A stretch of DNA of 64,000 nt from Neptunicoccus cionae (GCF_014643735.1 NZ_BMKA01000002.1:372001-436000); one strand, 5' to 3'; shown: positions 37,006 through 46,991, counted from the stretch's first letter. Made by a program: numbers and translations. Notes: generated by a model from the letters alone, not told the origin.

Positions 37006-37971
37006 ATGACCGACACCAAAGACTTTGCCGATCGTATGCTCTCACTGGGTCTGGCCCGTGTTTCCGAAGCCGCTGCCATTGCCAGCGCGAAACTCATCGG
37101 GCGCGGTGACGAAAAAGCCGCTGATCAGGCCGCTGTCAACGCCATGCGCGAACAGCTCAACATGCTGGACATCGCTGGCGTTGTTGTCATCGGTGAAGGC
37201 GAACGGGACGAGGCCCCGATGCTGTTCATCGGCGAAGAAGTGGGCACAGGCAACGGTCCGGGCGTGGATATCGCGCTTGATCCGCTGGAAGGCACAACGC
37301 TGACAGCCAAAGACATGCCCAACGCGCTGACCGTGATTGCAATGGGTCCGCGCGGTTCCATGCTGCATGCGCCGGATGTTTACATGGACAAACTCGCCAT
37401 CGGGCCGGGCTATCCTGTGGACACCGTTACGTTCGCCATGTCCCCGGCGGAACGGGTGCGCAATCTTGCCAAGGCCAAAGGCTGTGAGCCGGACCAGATT
37501 ACCGTCTGCGTTCTAGAGCGTCCGCGCCACGAAGAAATGATCGCGGAACTGCGCGAAACAGGCTGCGCCATCCGCCTGATCACTGACGGCGATGTGGCTG
37601 GCGTGATCCATTGCGCCGAAGCCGCACAAACCGGCATCGACATGTACATGGGCTCTGGTGGTGCGCCCGAAGGTGTGCTCGCCGCGGCTGCGCTGAAATG
37701 TATGGGCGGACAGTTCTATGGCCGCCTGACCTTCCGCAACGACGATGAACGGGGCCGCGCCACCCGTGCTGGCATCACAGATTTTGACCGGATCTACACC
37801 CGCGACGAGCTGGTGACAGCCGACGTAATCTTCGCCGCAACAGGCGTCACCGACGGGTCCATTCTGGACGGTGCCACCAAAGACGGTAACTTCATGGAAA
37901 CCGAAACCATCCTGATGCGGTCTAAAACCGGTTCTGTACGCCGGATAAAATACCGCCAGAACAACAACTGA
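37006..37971 (+). CDS. glpX: Fructose-1,6-bisphosphatase, class II
   Basis: A 321-residue GlpX-type phosphatase that removes the C1 phosphate of fructose-1,6-bisphosphate in gluconeogenesis. The metal and substrate motifs are VVIGEGERDEAPMLFIGEEVG and DIALDPLEGTTLTAKD. Length and motifs agree with the E. coli GlpX class. Upstream, a short GC hairpin followed by TTTT (36919-36938) may end the regulator transcript. Confidence 0.96.
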   Translation: MTDTKDFADRMLSLGLARVSEAAAIASAKLIGRGDEKAADQAAVNAMREQLNMLDIAGVVVIGEGERDEAPMLFIGEEVGTGNGPGVDIALDPLEGTTLTAKDMPNALTVIAMGPRGSMLHAPDVYMDKLAIGPGYPVDTVTFAMSPAERVRNLAKAKGCEPDQITVCVLERPRHEEMIAELRETGCAIRLITDGDVAGVIHCAEAAQTGIDMYMGSGGAPEGVLAAAALKCMGGQFYGRLTFRNDDERGRATRAGITDFDRIYTRDELVTADVIFAATGVTDGSILDGATKDGNFMETETILMRSKTGSVRRIKYRQNNN

Positions 37972-37981
37972 TCGGAACAAT

Positions 37982-38329
37982 ATGGCGCGCAAGGTCGGAT
38001 TCTCAAAACCGGATACAGAGGCAAAGAGATCTATTGCCGACAGCTATCTGGACGAATTCCGCCAGCGCCATAATCACGAACTCTCCCCCGATCCTTACGG
38101 GGCCAAACAGGAACGCAAACGCAACTGGTTTGTGATTGTGTTCCTGACACTCTGGCTCACCGGCTGGAGCGGCGGCATCCTTCTCGTCAGCGCAATCCTG
38201 CGGGACGGCAATGGCGACAGTTTTCTCTATATCTGGCTCGCCGCTGCCGTTCTGGGCTGGGGCGTCGCAGTATACGTCCTGATCCAGCAACTTAAAGGCA
38301 GACCGCTTTCCAAAGGCAAACATGACTGA
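37982..38329 (+). CDS. Small membrane protein of unknown function between glpX and recJ
   Basis: A 115-residue protein with a charged N-terminal 48 residues and two transmembrane segments (WFVIVFLTLWLTGWSGGILLVSAIL and SFLYIWLAAAVLGWGVAVYVLI), ending in a basic tail. I do not recognise a domain. It begins 10 nt after glpX and overlaps the recJ start by 8 nt, so it is very likely expressed with both. Confidence 0.75.
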   Translation: MARKVGFSKPDTEAKRSIADSYLDEFRQRHNHELSPDPYGAKQERKRNWFVIVFLTLWLTGWSGGILLVSAILRDGNGDSFLYIWLAAAVLGWGVAVYVLIQQLKGRPLSKGKHD

Positions 38330-40067
38330 TTTTCTTGGGGTGTCCCGTTCCGCAACAGGCCGCCGCTGGGTCGGTCTTTCCTCTGACGCTGACCGTCAGG
38401 CGCAAGCGATTGCCCAGCAGACCGGCCTGCCCGCCACACTGTCGCGGACACTGGCGCGCCTTGGCGTGCTGCCGGAAAATGCGGCCGCCTACCTGTCTCC
38501 TGCCCTGCGCGACCTGATGCCAGACCCGTCGATCTTTCGCGATATGGACACAGCCGCTGAGCGAATTTTACAGGCGATTTCCAAACGCGAACGTATTGCA
38601 ATTTTTGCCGATTACGATGTGGATGGCGGCAGCTCCGCCGCCCTTCTCATCGACTATCTGCGCCAGATGGGGCTCGCAGCGACGCTCTATGTGCCCGACC
38701 GGATTGACGAAGGCTACGGGCCCAACGAACCGGCTATGGCCGATCTTGCCAGCCGTCACGACCTGATCATCTGCGTGGATTGTGGCACCCTGTCCCATGA
38801 CGCAATCGCCGCCGCCAAAGGCTGCGATGTGATCGTGCTCGATCATCACATGGGCGGCGAAACCCTACCTCCCGCGCTGGCCGTGGTAAACCCGAACAGG
38901 CAGGACGAAGACAACGACTTTGGCAACCTTTGCGCGGCTGGAGTGGTGTTTCTGACCCTAGTTGCCATCAACCGCCTGCTGCGTGCCGAGGGACAGAAAG
39001 CACCGGATCTGATGGCGCTGCTTGATCTGGTGGCGCTGGCGACCGTGGCCGACGTGGCCCCGCTGACCGGATTGAACCGTGCGTTGGTGCGACAGGGGCT
39101 GGTGATCATGGGACGGCGCAACCGCGTCGGCCTGTCCGCCCTTTCGGATGCCGCTCGGTTGACGACCGCTCCGAACAGCTATCACCTCGGCTTTGCCCTT
39201 GGACCGCGCATCAATGCGGGCGGGCGCATCGGTAAGGCGGATCTCGGTGCGCGCCTGCTCTCGACCGATGATCCCCATGAAGCCGAAGCCATCGCTGACC
39301 AACTGTCCCAACTCAACGACGACCGCCGCGAGATCGAAGCACAGGTTCGCCTGCAAGCGATGGAACAGGCTGAAGCCCGCGGGTTTGACGCGCCATTGGT
39401 CTGGGCCGCCCATGAAGGCTGGCATCCCGGCGTAGTAGGCATCGTCGCAGCACGCCTGAAGGAAGCCACCAACCGCCCGACAGTGGTGATCGGCTTTGAT
39501 GGGGCTGAAGGCAAGGGCTCTGGTCGCTCGGTCACGGGAATCGACCTCGGCTCCGCCATCGCCACCTGCACCCGCGAAGGGCTGCTGCTCAAAGGGGGCG
39601 GTCACAAGATGGCAGCCGGACTAACCGTCAGCGCAGAGAACCTCGAACCCGCAATGGAACGGCTGGCAGAACTGCTCCACAAACAAGGGGCGAGCGATAT
39701 CGGCCCCAAAGACCTGATGCTCGACGGATCGGTTATGCCCAGCGCGATCAACACGGAACTGGTCGAACAACTTGAACAGGCGGGCCCCTTCGGCGCCGGT
39801 GCCCCTGCTCCCCGTTTCGCCCTGCCCGCCCAACGCATCGCCTTTGCAAAACGGGCTGGTGAGAACCACCTGCGCCTAACTGCACAGGATTCCGGGGGCG
39901 CCCGAATCGATGCCATCTGTTTTGGCGCATTCGACAGTGAAATCGGCCCGATGCTAGAGGATAATCGGGGCAAATTGTTCCATCTCGCAGGCCGCTTAGA
40001 GATCGACGAATGGGGCGGACGCAAGAAGGCAAAGCTTAGATTGGAAGATGCGGCACCCGCAGAATAA
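38322..40067 (+). CDS. recJ: Single-stranded-DNA-specific exonuclease RecJ
   Basis: A 581-residue 5'-3' exonuclease acting in recombination and mismatch repair. The DHH-superfamily motifs are FADYDVDGGSSAALL (motif I), VDCGT (motif II) and VIVLDHHMGGE (motif III), then the DHHA1 part with GGGHKMAAGLTVS and a C-terminal OB-like domain. The length matches RecJ of other alphaproteobacteria. It is the last gene before the tRNA-Glu locus. Confidence 0.96.
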   Translation: MTDFLGVSRSATGRRWVGLSSDADRQAQAIAQQTGLPATLSRTLARLGVLPENAAAYLSPALRDLMPDPSIFRDMDTAAERILQAISKRERIAIFADYDVDGGSSAALLIDYLRQMGLAATLYVPDRIDEGYGPNEPAMADLASRHDLIICVDCGTLSHDAIAAAKGCDVIVLDHHMGGETLPPALAVVNPNRQDEDNDFGNLCAAGVVFLTLVAINRLLRAEGQKAPDLMALLDLVALATVADVAPLTGLNRALVRQGLVIMGRRNRVGLSALSDAARLTTAPNSYHLGFALGPRINAGGRIGKADLGARLLSTDDPHEAEAIADQLSQLNDDRREIEAQVRLQAMEQAEARGFDAPLVWAAHEGWHPGVVGIVAARLKEATNRPTVVIGFDGAEGKGSGRSVTGIDLGSAIATCTREGLLLKGGGHKMAAGLTVSAENLEPAMERLAELLHKQGASDIGPKDLMLDGSVMPSAINTELVEQLEQAGPFGAGAPAPRFALPAQRIAFAKRAGENHLRLTAQDSGGARIDAICFGAFDSEIGPMLEDNRGKLFHLAGRLEIDEWGGRKKAKLRLEDAAPAE

Positions 40068-40142
40068 AAAAGTGCAATTTAGTCGAAAAAAGCTCTTGCC
40101 CCACCCCAGCCTAATGACTAAAAGCGCCCTCACAGAAGCTGC

Positions 40143-40217
40143 GGTCCCTTCGTCTATCGGTTAGGACGTCAGGTTTTCAACCTGAAAAGAGGGGTTCGAT
40201 TCCCCTAGGGACTGCCA
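40143..40217 (+). tRNA. tRNA-Glu (anticodon TTC)
   Basis: A complete cloverleaf of 75 nt: acceptor GGTCCCT pairs with AGGGACT (G-T at position 1), the anticodon stem TCAGG/CCTGA carries loop TTTTCAA with anticodon TTC, the T-arm is GGGGTTCGATTCCCC, and CCA is encoded at the 3' end. Integrase remnants start about 280 nt downstream, so this tRNA gene is a likely integration site. Confidence 0.97.
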
Positions 40218-40496
40218 CTTCTGTCGAAACCTCCCCCAAGTTATTCAGTTCGGATATGCATCAGGCATTGCAGTCAGAGAGCCTGCCCACTCAAAACCCC
40301 ACGTGATGTGCGCAGGTTTCAATGTTCCCCCAATACTCCCGCCGGAGGGGTATATCCTTCGTATCAAGCGCTCTCACAAACGCTCTGAGATTTAAATCGT
40401 GCTTTAATAAGAGTGCGGTAGCGTCTCAGCGCGGTCCGGAAATTCCCGGGCAGTGCCATCTGCGTTTGTAGATATTTCGCAAGCGCACAGGGAGGT

Positions 40497-41188
40497 CGGT
40501 TCCATGTTCTGGCCTATGCTGCATTTGAAGCCCATCGCTCTACGCTGAAGCATGAAGGGTCGGACGGGATGTGGTTCAGCCCGATCAAGAACCATCTTCT
40601 GCCGCATCTCGGAATGATGCCGGTCGTCAAGATCGACCAGCATGACAATAAGCAGGCGCGGTCCCGTGGCTGGGAGACCTCTCCTGTTACAGCAAGAAGG
40701 CTCTTTCCCGACTAAAGGTGGTACTGAGCTATGCCATCGCAGAAGGCTTTGACGTGAACCTCGGCATCATTGACCAAGCACGCATCCTGCTCGGTGCTCC
40801 AAGACACACCGTCACCCATATCGCCGCACTCGACTGGGCTGAGGCGTCGGCCTTTTACCAATCCCTTGGAGAGCTCGCACCCGCAGAACTGGCGCTCCGC
40901 ATGCTGATGCTGACAGGAGTGCGTTCGAATGCGATCAACAACATGACGCTTGAGCAGATCACCGAGGGCATCTGGACGGTACCTGTAGAGCATGTCAAAG
41001 GCCGCAAAGGCTTTACCAAGCCTTTCCGTGTCCCTCTATCCAGTGAAGCCGTGCGGGTGGTCGATCTCGCCCGCGCGATTGAACAGAACGGCTATCTCTT
41101 TCCCAACAGTCGTGGCGGCCCCCTGAACAAGATGTCCATGCGCAACTACATGGATGCATGGGCGAAGTATTTAAATGTGAGTGACTGA
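40497..41188 (+). pseudogene. Tyrosine recombinase (integrase) pseudogene, frameshifted and 3'-truncated
   Basis: Reading GRFHVLAYAAFEAH from 40494 onward gives the N-terminal SAM-like region of a phage/island integrase (GMWFSPIKNHLLPHLG). A one-base loss near 40692, in an A-rich run of the TARKAL region, shifts the frame into a second stretch (40718-41188) that contains the catalytic-domain start (MLTGVRSNAINNM with the first catalytic Arg, and HVKGRKGF with the Lys). It stops after MDAWAKYLN, before the HxxR and Tyr boxes. It therefore cannot be active. Position just 3' of tRNA-Glu fits an island integrase. Confidence 0.8.
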
Positions 41189-41742
41189 TGCTCTGGGTCT
41201 TCCCGAAGAATAGGCGCTGATGATGATTCTGATCAACTGGATGTTGTCGATCAGTCTTGTCGTCGACATCGGCTTGATTGTCCTTTGGCAGTCTGGCATC
41301 GACATCCGCCGCGCGCGGCAAGAGGCGATGACAAGCACTCCGGACGGTCGGCATCGCGAAGTTGACAGGCCATGACACCCCGCCGCCGTTTCTGGCATAT
41401 CGCGGGCGCGGGCACGGCCTTTCAGGCTGGGTCGGCGGCGGTGGACGGTGCGAAGCGCTGGAATCGTCCGGTTAGATCGCCATGCGCCTCATGCGCTCCT
41501 ACAACTCGCCTGCGCTTTCCTTTCGCTCGCTCTAGTGGTCGAGCAAGTTTTCCACTGCCCTCAAAACCAGCCATTCGCTACAAGCGCAGCATCGGTCAAA
41601 GTGGGCTCATTGCGGCCTTACGCGCCGGCAGAAATACCGCATTTAAAGCGCGTCTGTGAACGGCCATTCAACCCGATGTTGTGTTCTGGTCGTCAGCACT
41701 GTGCTGACGTCTGGGCATGGAGGGAGGATTGGAGGGCATATT

Positions 41743-42154
41743 ATGCAAAGAGTACAACTTCCAGCAGTGACCCCGAAGCGCAAAGCATGGAACAAAGGTC
41801 GGATCATCGGTCCGAAACAACCGTTGCTTCCCAAACAAGTATGGGTCATCCGCGCAAGGCTCGAACTTGCAAGTGTTCTTCGTGATCTGGCGCTGTTTAA
41901 CGTTGCGATTGATAGCAAGCAGCGTGGCTGCGATCTGATCAAAGATGACCCCGTTCGTGAACGGGTTTCGGTGATCCAGAGTAAGACCAAGAAACCAGTT
42001 CAATTTGAACTTACTCAAACACACGTGATACTGTCATCGCTTTCTTCGCGCCGTGCAACTTCTGATTGGCAATACGAAGATCATTAGCACCGTGCGCTAT
42101 TTAGGCGATAAACTGGAAGATGCGTTAAGCGTCGCTGAATGTATCGACATTTGA
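41743..42154 (+). pseudogene. Short tyrosine integrase pseudogene with internal deletions
   Basis: From ATG 41743 the sequence reads VQLPAVTPKRKAWNKGRIIG then PLLPKQVWVIRARLELA and ALFNVAIDSKQRGCDL, matching a widespread class of about 200-residue tyrosine recombinases. After RERVSVIQSKTKKPVQFEL the frame breaks; a shifted frame resumes at VQLLIGNTKIISTVRYLG, the C-terminal block of the same family. About ten residues after GCDL and about 65 residues in the middle, including catalytic boxes, are missing. It is a relic, independent of the integrase just upstream. Confidence 0.75.
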
Positions 42155-43471
42155 ACGAAGTTGACGGACCGTGTTGCCGTTCGCCAATTTAGAACAGACG
42201 AAGGATCATGTTGCGGCGAAAACCAAGAACGAGCCCCGATGATTGAACCCGCTTTTTGTTCTGCTCGCGCAAGCAGCACGGAAATTTCTGCACTTACGTA
42301 AGCCCTTTCACTGCTGAGTGGTAAGAAAACGGGTCATCCATGCAATCTGCAGCAAGAACGAAATGCTTGAGGGCCAAATCACGGACAAAGCCATCTTCCG
42401 ATAAATCCTCTACAGTGGTTTAAGCGCAACTTCGTAATTTCATTCTGGTGAGCGTCTGAGGTTTTAAGTCGAGCAAGTGGGTAGGAATGGCAACACCAAA
42501 GTAGATGTTATACCGGACGCCAATGGGAACTTGCTATGGTAGTTACGCATTCCTGATTGTTTGCTGGTTATATGCGAAGGCCTGCGCAGCCTCTGTCAAT
42601 GCCGCAACTGTAGTCAGATTTGCGTTTCGCAGTGACGGAACCAGACCAATTGGCCACTAACGCGCTGAAGATCACAATCCGAGACGCCCAATTGAGAGAA
42701 AAGGGCAAGACGTTTGAGTGCGCTGGTTACCAAGTACGCCAATAAACCCTGCAGGTGTTGCAAATGCTGCATCGAGGAATTCGGGTTCCCAGTCGTGACC
42801 GAGAAGCAGAGTCAGAAAGCCGCTGGAACTTTCCAGATTCAAAGGGGCTATGCTGCCTTTGGTTCAAACATGCGTCGGGGAGGTTTTGCAATGTGCTGTA
42901 ACCTTCTCAAGGTCATCGAGGTCTGGAGAAAATGCCGACACTTCGAACTCAATTGCATGCACGATATTTGCCGTCGCCCAAAAAATTGCGCCCCGTCCCG
43001 CGAGTGTCAGGGCATTTTTCGGTTGATCAGATATCGTATTTTCAACAGTGCTACGCGCGTTGCTGCTGTTTGAGGGCGAAACGTGAGCTCAGTTGGCTTA
43101 GGTTCCAGAAGAGCAGCAAAGGCATCCCTATTTGCGTCCGTGTCAGGTGAGGGATCAATCCAGACGGAAAACGACCCACCACAGCGCAAGGTGAGATCGT
43201 TAAAGGGTGAACCTTCACCAATGCGTTAACAATCGGGCCCCACCAGTCTCCAAACAGCTCATGGCACGAACAAGAATGTCCTGATAAATGCATCCATTGT
43301 ACAAGTAGCCTGTCATCTCACCGGACTCGGAGATGACAGGCAGAGAGCCTACATCGCGCGCTACCAACTTTAGTATCAACTGAAGCTATCAACGCAAAGC
43401 GCAATCCAGTGCCAACATAGGTCGAAACCTGCGCCAGAACGTCGCCTGCGTGGTCTTGATACGCAATTGGG
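42155..43471. other. Degenerate stretch without an intact gene
   Basis: About 1.3 kb in which open frames are short, overlapping and unlike proteins. The only recognisable trace is a CBS-domain-like fragment on the minus strand at 43262-43380. The remainder shows no IS ends, tRNA or hairpins that I can support. It looks like the eroded interior of an old insertion between tRNA-Glu and the molybdenum hydroxylase operon. Confidence 0.5.
43262..43380 (-). pseudogene. CBS-domain protein fragment
   Basis: One minus-strand frame reads LVARDVGSLPVISESGEMTG followed soon by QDILVRAM, the two conserved parts of a CBS domain (R-D-x-G-x-L-P-V and D-I-x-V-R). There is no start or continuation on either side. 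Short, so this is a suggestion from pattern only. Confidence 0.35.
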
Positions 43472-43924
43472 TTAGGCAATTTTCTCTGCGTCCAAGGCCT
43501 CTGCAAAGTTGCCAAAGAACCTAGCTGCGAGTTTCTTGGCCGTGCTCTGGATTAGCCGGCTGCCCAACTGCGCCAGCTTCCCGCCGATTTCGGCTTTGGC
43601 ATCATACGTCAGCACTGTTGTGTCACCGTCAGCCAACAGCGCGACGTCCGCCCCACCTTTGGCATAACCGGCGGCACCGCCGCTGCCTTGACCTTTCAGG
43701 GAAAACGCATCAGGTGCGCCGCTTTTGTCCAGTTGGACATTGCCGCTGAACCGCGCCTTGACCGGTCCAAATTTGAGGACGACCTTTGCCTCAAGCTCTG
43801 TGTCGGAATGTTGAATAAGCTCTTCACAGCCTGGGATGCAGCGCTTCAAAATCTCTGGATGATTCAGCGCCGCATAGACGCGGTCCAGTGGTGCGTTGAT
43901 GATGACTTCGTCTTTGAGTTCCAT
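43472..43924 (-). CDS. coxG: CoxG-like SRPBCC protein, last gene of the molybdenum hydroxylase operon
   Basis: A 150-residue CoxG family protein. It begins MELKDEVIINAPLDRVYAALN at ATG 43924 (a longer frame to 43993 enters the intergenic space), contains LKRCIPGCEEL and a C-terminal amphipathic helix. CoxG has a hydrophobic-pocket SRPBCC fold and in CO-oxidising bacteria helps to attach the dehydrogenase to the membrane. It lies 31 nt after dctM in the same operon as the hydroxylase subunits, consistent with membrane recruitment of the enzyme. Confidence 0.9.
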   Translation of the reverse strand: MELKDEVIINAPLDRVYAALNHPEILKRCIPGCEELIQHSDTELEAKVVLKFGPVKARFSGNVQLDKSGAPDAFSLKGQGSGGAAGYAKGGADVALLADGDTTVLTYDAKAEIGGKLAQLGSRLIQSTAKKLAARFFGNFAEALDAEKIA

Positions 43925-43955
43925 GTCCACATCCTTAATCGTGCAGGGTGAAAAT

Positions 43956-45284
43956 CTATAAAAACAGGGTCGATGTGATCGGAAAGATCGCAACGAGAAT
44001 AAGCACGACCAGCATCACGCCAACGAATGGCATGGTCGCTGCAAATATCTGTTCAACTGATACATTCGGATCGTTGAGCGTATTGTGGACAGTGAAGACC
44101 GATATGCCGAAAGGCGGGGTCAGCAAGCCGATTTCGACGGCCAATACAGTTATGATCCCGAAATGGCTCAGATCAAGACCCATACCTTGGGCGATTGGTG
44201 CCGCGATGGGGACCATGATCAGCAAGATCGACGTGCTGTCCAAAATCATCCCCATCAACAAAATGATGGACGCATAAAAGAACAGAAAACCAAAGGGCCC
44301 AAATCCCGAGCCCTGTACAAGGCCCTCGATGGCGTTGGGCAAGCCGGCAATCGATAACATCCGAGAATAAAAGCTCGCTGCGATCAACAACAACAGGATC
44401 GAGACCGAAATGACGCCCGTTTGTTTCATCACGTCCCACAACTTGTGGCGATCCAAAGAGCGCCGCGAAATCGCGACGATCAACGCACCGAAGGCGCCTA
44501 TGCCACCGGCCTCAGTCGGGGTGAAATATCCGGAATAAAGCCCCCCCAACACCAGAACCACCAGCGCAAGGATCGGGAATATCTTGGCTGCCATTGTCCC
44601 CAGCGGCATCTTTTGCGCACTGACATCCAAGCGCCGCGTTCTGGACGCATCGGGGTCAGTCAGAACAAAGCTCGGGAACGCTATCGTCAGGCCGATCAGC
44701 ATAACAATAAACCCGCCCGCCAGCATGATCCCCGGCACGATTCCGGCGATAAACATTCCGCCAATCGAGACTTCTGCCAGAACGCCGTAGATGATCAGCA
44801 ACAAGCTGGGTGGAATAAGCATGCCAAGCACTGATGACCCTGCCACCGTACCTGCAGAAAAAGCCGGACGATATCCGTGGCGCGTCATTTCGGGCACCGC
44901 GACCCGTGTAAACACGGCCGCAGAGGCAATGGACACGCCTGTCACCGCCGCAAAGATCGTGTTGGCCGCAACAGTCGCAATGCCCAAGCCACAGACCATG
45001 CGGCGCAGCAGATCTTCTGCGACTTCAAAGGTGTCGCGCCCGACATTCGACACGCTGACCAAAAGACCCATCAAGACGAACAATGGAATGGTTGCGAACA
45101 GATAATCGGCGATACCGCTGTAGGCGGTCAGTTCCAACATTTTGAACGCCAAATCCACGTTGTCGCGGATAATCCAGATCCCGACAAATGCGACAGCAAA
45201 GAGCGCATAAGCAATCTGCATTCCCACAAGAACGAGCCCGATTAGAACAGCGATGAGGATGAAACCGATTGTCAGGGTGGTCAT
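43956..45284 (-). CDS. dctM: TRAP transporter large permease subunit (DctM type)
   Basis: A 442-residue protein of about twelve membrane segments, forming the transport channel of a tripartite ATP-independent periplasmic transporter driven by sodium. Family landmarks are FVLMGLLVS, VAANTIFAAVTGVSIASAAVF, GTVAGSSVLGMLIPPSLLLIIYG and YFTPTEAGGIGAFGAL. Its start overlaps dctQ by 4 nt. It completes an intact TRAP system placed between the hydroxylase subunits and coxG. Confidence 0.95.
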   Translation of the reverse strand: MTTLTIGFILIAVLIGLVLVGMQIAYALFAVAFVGIWIIRDNVDLAFKMLELTAYSGIADYLFATIPLFVLMGLLVSVSNVGRDTFEVAEDLLRRMVCGLGIATVAANTIFAAVTGVSIASAAVFTRVAVPEMTRHGYRPAFSAGTVAGSSVLGMLIPPSLLLIIYGVLAEVSIGGMFIAGIVPGIMLAGGFIVMLIGLTIAFPSFVLTDPDASRTRRLDVSAQKMPLGTMAAKIFPILALVVLVLGGLYSGYFTPTEAGGIGAFGALIVAISRRSLDRHKLWDVMKQTGVISVSILLLLIAASFYSRMLSIAGLPNAIEGLVQGSGFGPFGFLFFYASIILLMGMILDSTSILLIMVPIAAPIAQGMGLDLSHFGIITVLAVEIGLLTPPFGISVFTVHNTLNDPNVSVEQIFAATMPFVGVMLVVLILVAIFPITSTLFL

Positions 45285-45847
45285 GAGGTCTGGCTCCGGA
45301 AGCTGCGGATTTCATCGTAAACGCGATAGAAGGCTGAAAGAGAGGCCACCGCACAGCCAAAAACCGTGATGGCGCGAAAGGGTGCAGTTGGAATGGTGAA
45401 CACCCCCTGCACCCCGAAAAATTCGGATCCGTACCATGCGTCAATAAGTTTCGGCCAAGAGGCCCAAAGTATGAGAGCAAAGACCACTGCGCCGGTAAGT
45501 GCGAAAATAATCTCGAGCAAGCAGACAAACCTAGGTGACGAACGCTCAAAGCGCCGGACAAGGAAATCGGCCCGGGTCAGGCGTTTTTGTTGAATTGCTG
45601 CGGCGACCTGCAAGAATACAATCGCGACAATCGTCCGCGCTGCGATCTCTGAGACGCCCGTGATCGGCGCATTAAAGAAATTTCTTCCCAAGACATCAGC
45701 CACGACCAATGCCATGAGCGCGCCCACGCATAAAGTGCCGATAGATGACATGATGGCGGCCACCGTTCCCAACACCGCACCGACGGGTGCGTCTGCGAAT
45801 TTCGGGACTGTCGGGTGGTCCCTTGCAGCCGTATTGACTTGATTCAT
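45281..45847 (-). CDS. dctQ: TRAP transporter small permease subunit (DctQ type)
   Basis: A 188-residue four-helix membrane protein that partners with DctM. Hydrophobic segments occur around residues 24-50, 66-88, 105-130 and 150-172, with the family's EIAARTIVAIVFLQVAAAIQ and a charged R-R-F-E cytoplasmic loop. It lies between dctP (85-nt gap) and dctM (4-nt overlap). Confidence 0.9.
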   Translation of the reverse strand: MNQVNTAARDHPTVPKFADAPVGAVLGTVAAIMSSIGTLCVGALMALVVADVLGRNFFNAPITGVSEIAARTIVAIVFLQVAAAIQQKRLTRADFLVRRFERSSPRFVCLLEIIFALTGAVVFALILWASWPKLIDAWYGSEFFGVQGVFTIPTAPFRAITVFGCAVASLSAFYRVYDEIRSFRSQTS

Positions 45848-45932
45848 CTGCGATCACTCATGCTTGCGCGCTTAGGGGAAAACACCTGCCCAAGCGCGTT
45901 GGGCAGGTGCGGTTTAAAAGGTGCTTTAGACG

Positions 45933-46991
45933 TTAGCGCCCTTCATCCCAGTTGCGAAGTGGTGTGGCGCCCCGTTCACGAAGGGCGTCGAAATAGGCCG
46001 ACAGAACAACTTTGCCTGCATCGCCTGTTTGATCGAGCCATGGGGCAACGATATCTGGCAAACCATCAACCCAAGCCGTTTTTTCGGCATCCGAAAGTTC
46101 ATGCACAGTCAGACCCGCAGCCTGCATTTCGACCATTGCGCGTTCGGCGAGGTCGGCAACGTAATCGCCATGCGCCACAGACGTCGCTCGGGCCGCTTCG
46201 CGGAATGCGGCCTGAACCGGTTCTGGCAGACCGTTGAAGAAGTCTTCGTTCGCGGCGATCCCGCCAAAATACATCGACCCGATGCCGACACGGGTCAGCT
46301 CTGGTGCTACTTCATAGACGCGCGTTGGCAAGATACCGGATGCGAAGGACAGAGTGCCCTCTGTGACCCCAGTCTGGATGTTGGTGTAGTAGGTGGTCAA
46401 CGCGCCATCAACTGGCGTTGCGCCTGTTTCCTGCAACCAGTTGGCGGAGGTGCCCGGCGCATTCAGCTTGCGGTTTTGCAAATCATCCATCGTAGTGACA
46501 GGGAATGTCGCATAGATGTCGTAGCTGTCGGTGATCAGAGACGACAGATGCACCATTCCGTTTTCGGACCAGCTGTTGGCAAGCTCTGGCAGGTTCTGGC
46601 TCAGGTCATCGAAAATCTCGATGATCATCTTGTGGTCAGACGTCGCGAACGGCGTGAAATAGGTCACGTTCTGCAAAGGCATGTTCGCGCCTTCCCAAAC
46701 CGTGCCGACCATGCCGACGTCGACAATACCATCCATCACGGCTTCGCGGGTATCGGTGAATTTGTAAAGGGTGCCGGCGTAGGCCTCGACCCAATTCACC
46801 TGAAACTCACCGCCCGCTTCTTCTAGAATGCGGTTCACTTCCGGCTGAAACGTGTTCTTCATCGCGTAGACCCAGATATTGGCCTCTGGGTGCGATGACC
46901 CGATGTTGACGGTGATCTGCTCTTGCGCAGAGGTCCATCCTGCCGCGGACAAGCTGAGTGCCGCAGCAATGGTGAAAGTCGTGTATTTCAT
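45933..46991 (-). CDS. dctP: TRAP transporter substrate-binding protein (DctP type)
   Basis: A 352-residue periplasmic solute receptor with a cleavable signal peptide (MKYTTFTIAAALSLSAAGW, cleavage after SAQ). Family segments are NRILEEAGGEFQVNWVEAYAGTLYK, then DLQNRKLNAPGTSANWLQETG and YTNIQTGVTEGTLSFASG. The otherwise near-invariant arginine that clamps a substrate carboxylate in TRAP receptors should lie in the region around residues 150-175 (NRKL is a candidate). The cargo is presumably the substrate or a precursor for the co-encoded hydroxylase. Confidence 0.94.
   Translation of the reverse strand: MKYTTFTIAAALSLSAAGWTSAQEQITVNIGSSHPEANIWVYAMKNTFQPEVNRILEEAGGEFQVNWVEAYAGTLYKFTDTREAVMDGIVDVGMVGTVWEGANMPLQNVTYFTPFATSDHKMIIEIFDDLSQNLPELANSWSENGMVHLSSLITDSYDIYATFPVTTMDDLQNRKLNAPGTSANWLQETGATPVDGALTTYYTNIQTGVTEGTLSFASGILPTRVYEVAPELTRVGIGSMYFGGIAANEDFFNGLPEPVQAAFREAARATSVAHGDYVADLAERAMVEMQAAGLTVHELSDAEKTAWVDGLPDIVAPWLDQTGDAGKVVLSAYFDALRERGATPLRNWDEGR

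Noticed and set aside
41220-41375. 51-codon frame reading as a short hydrophobic helix plus charged tail between the two integrase relics
   Set aside because: A single hydrophobic stretch is weak evidence, no clear ribosome-binding site, and the surrounding DNA is degenerate; kept out of the gene list.
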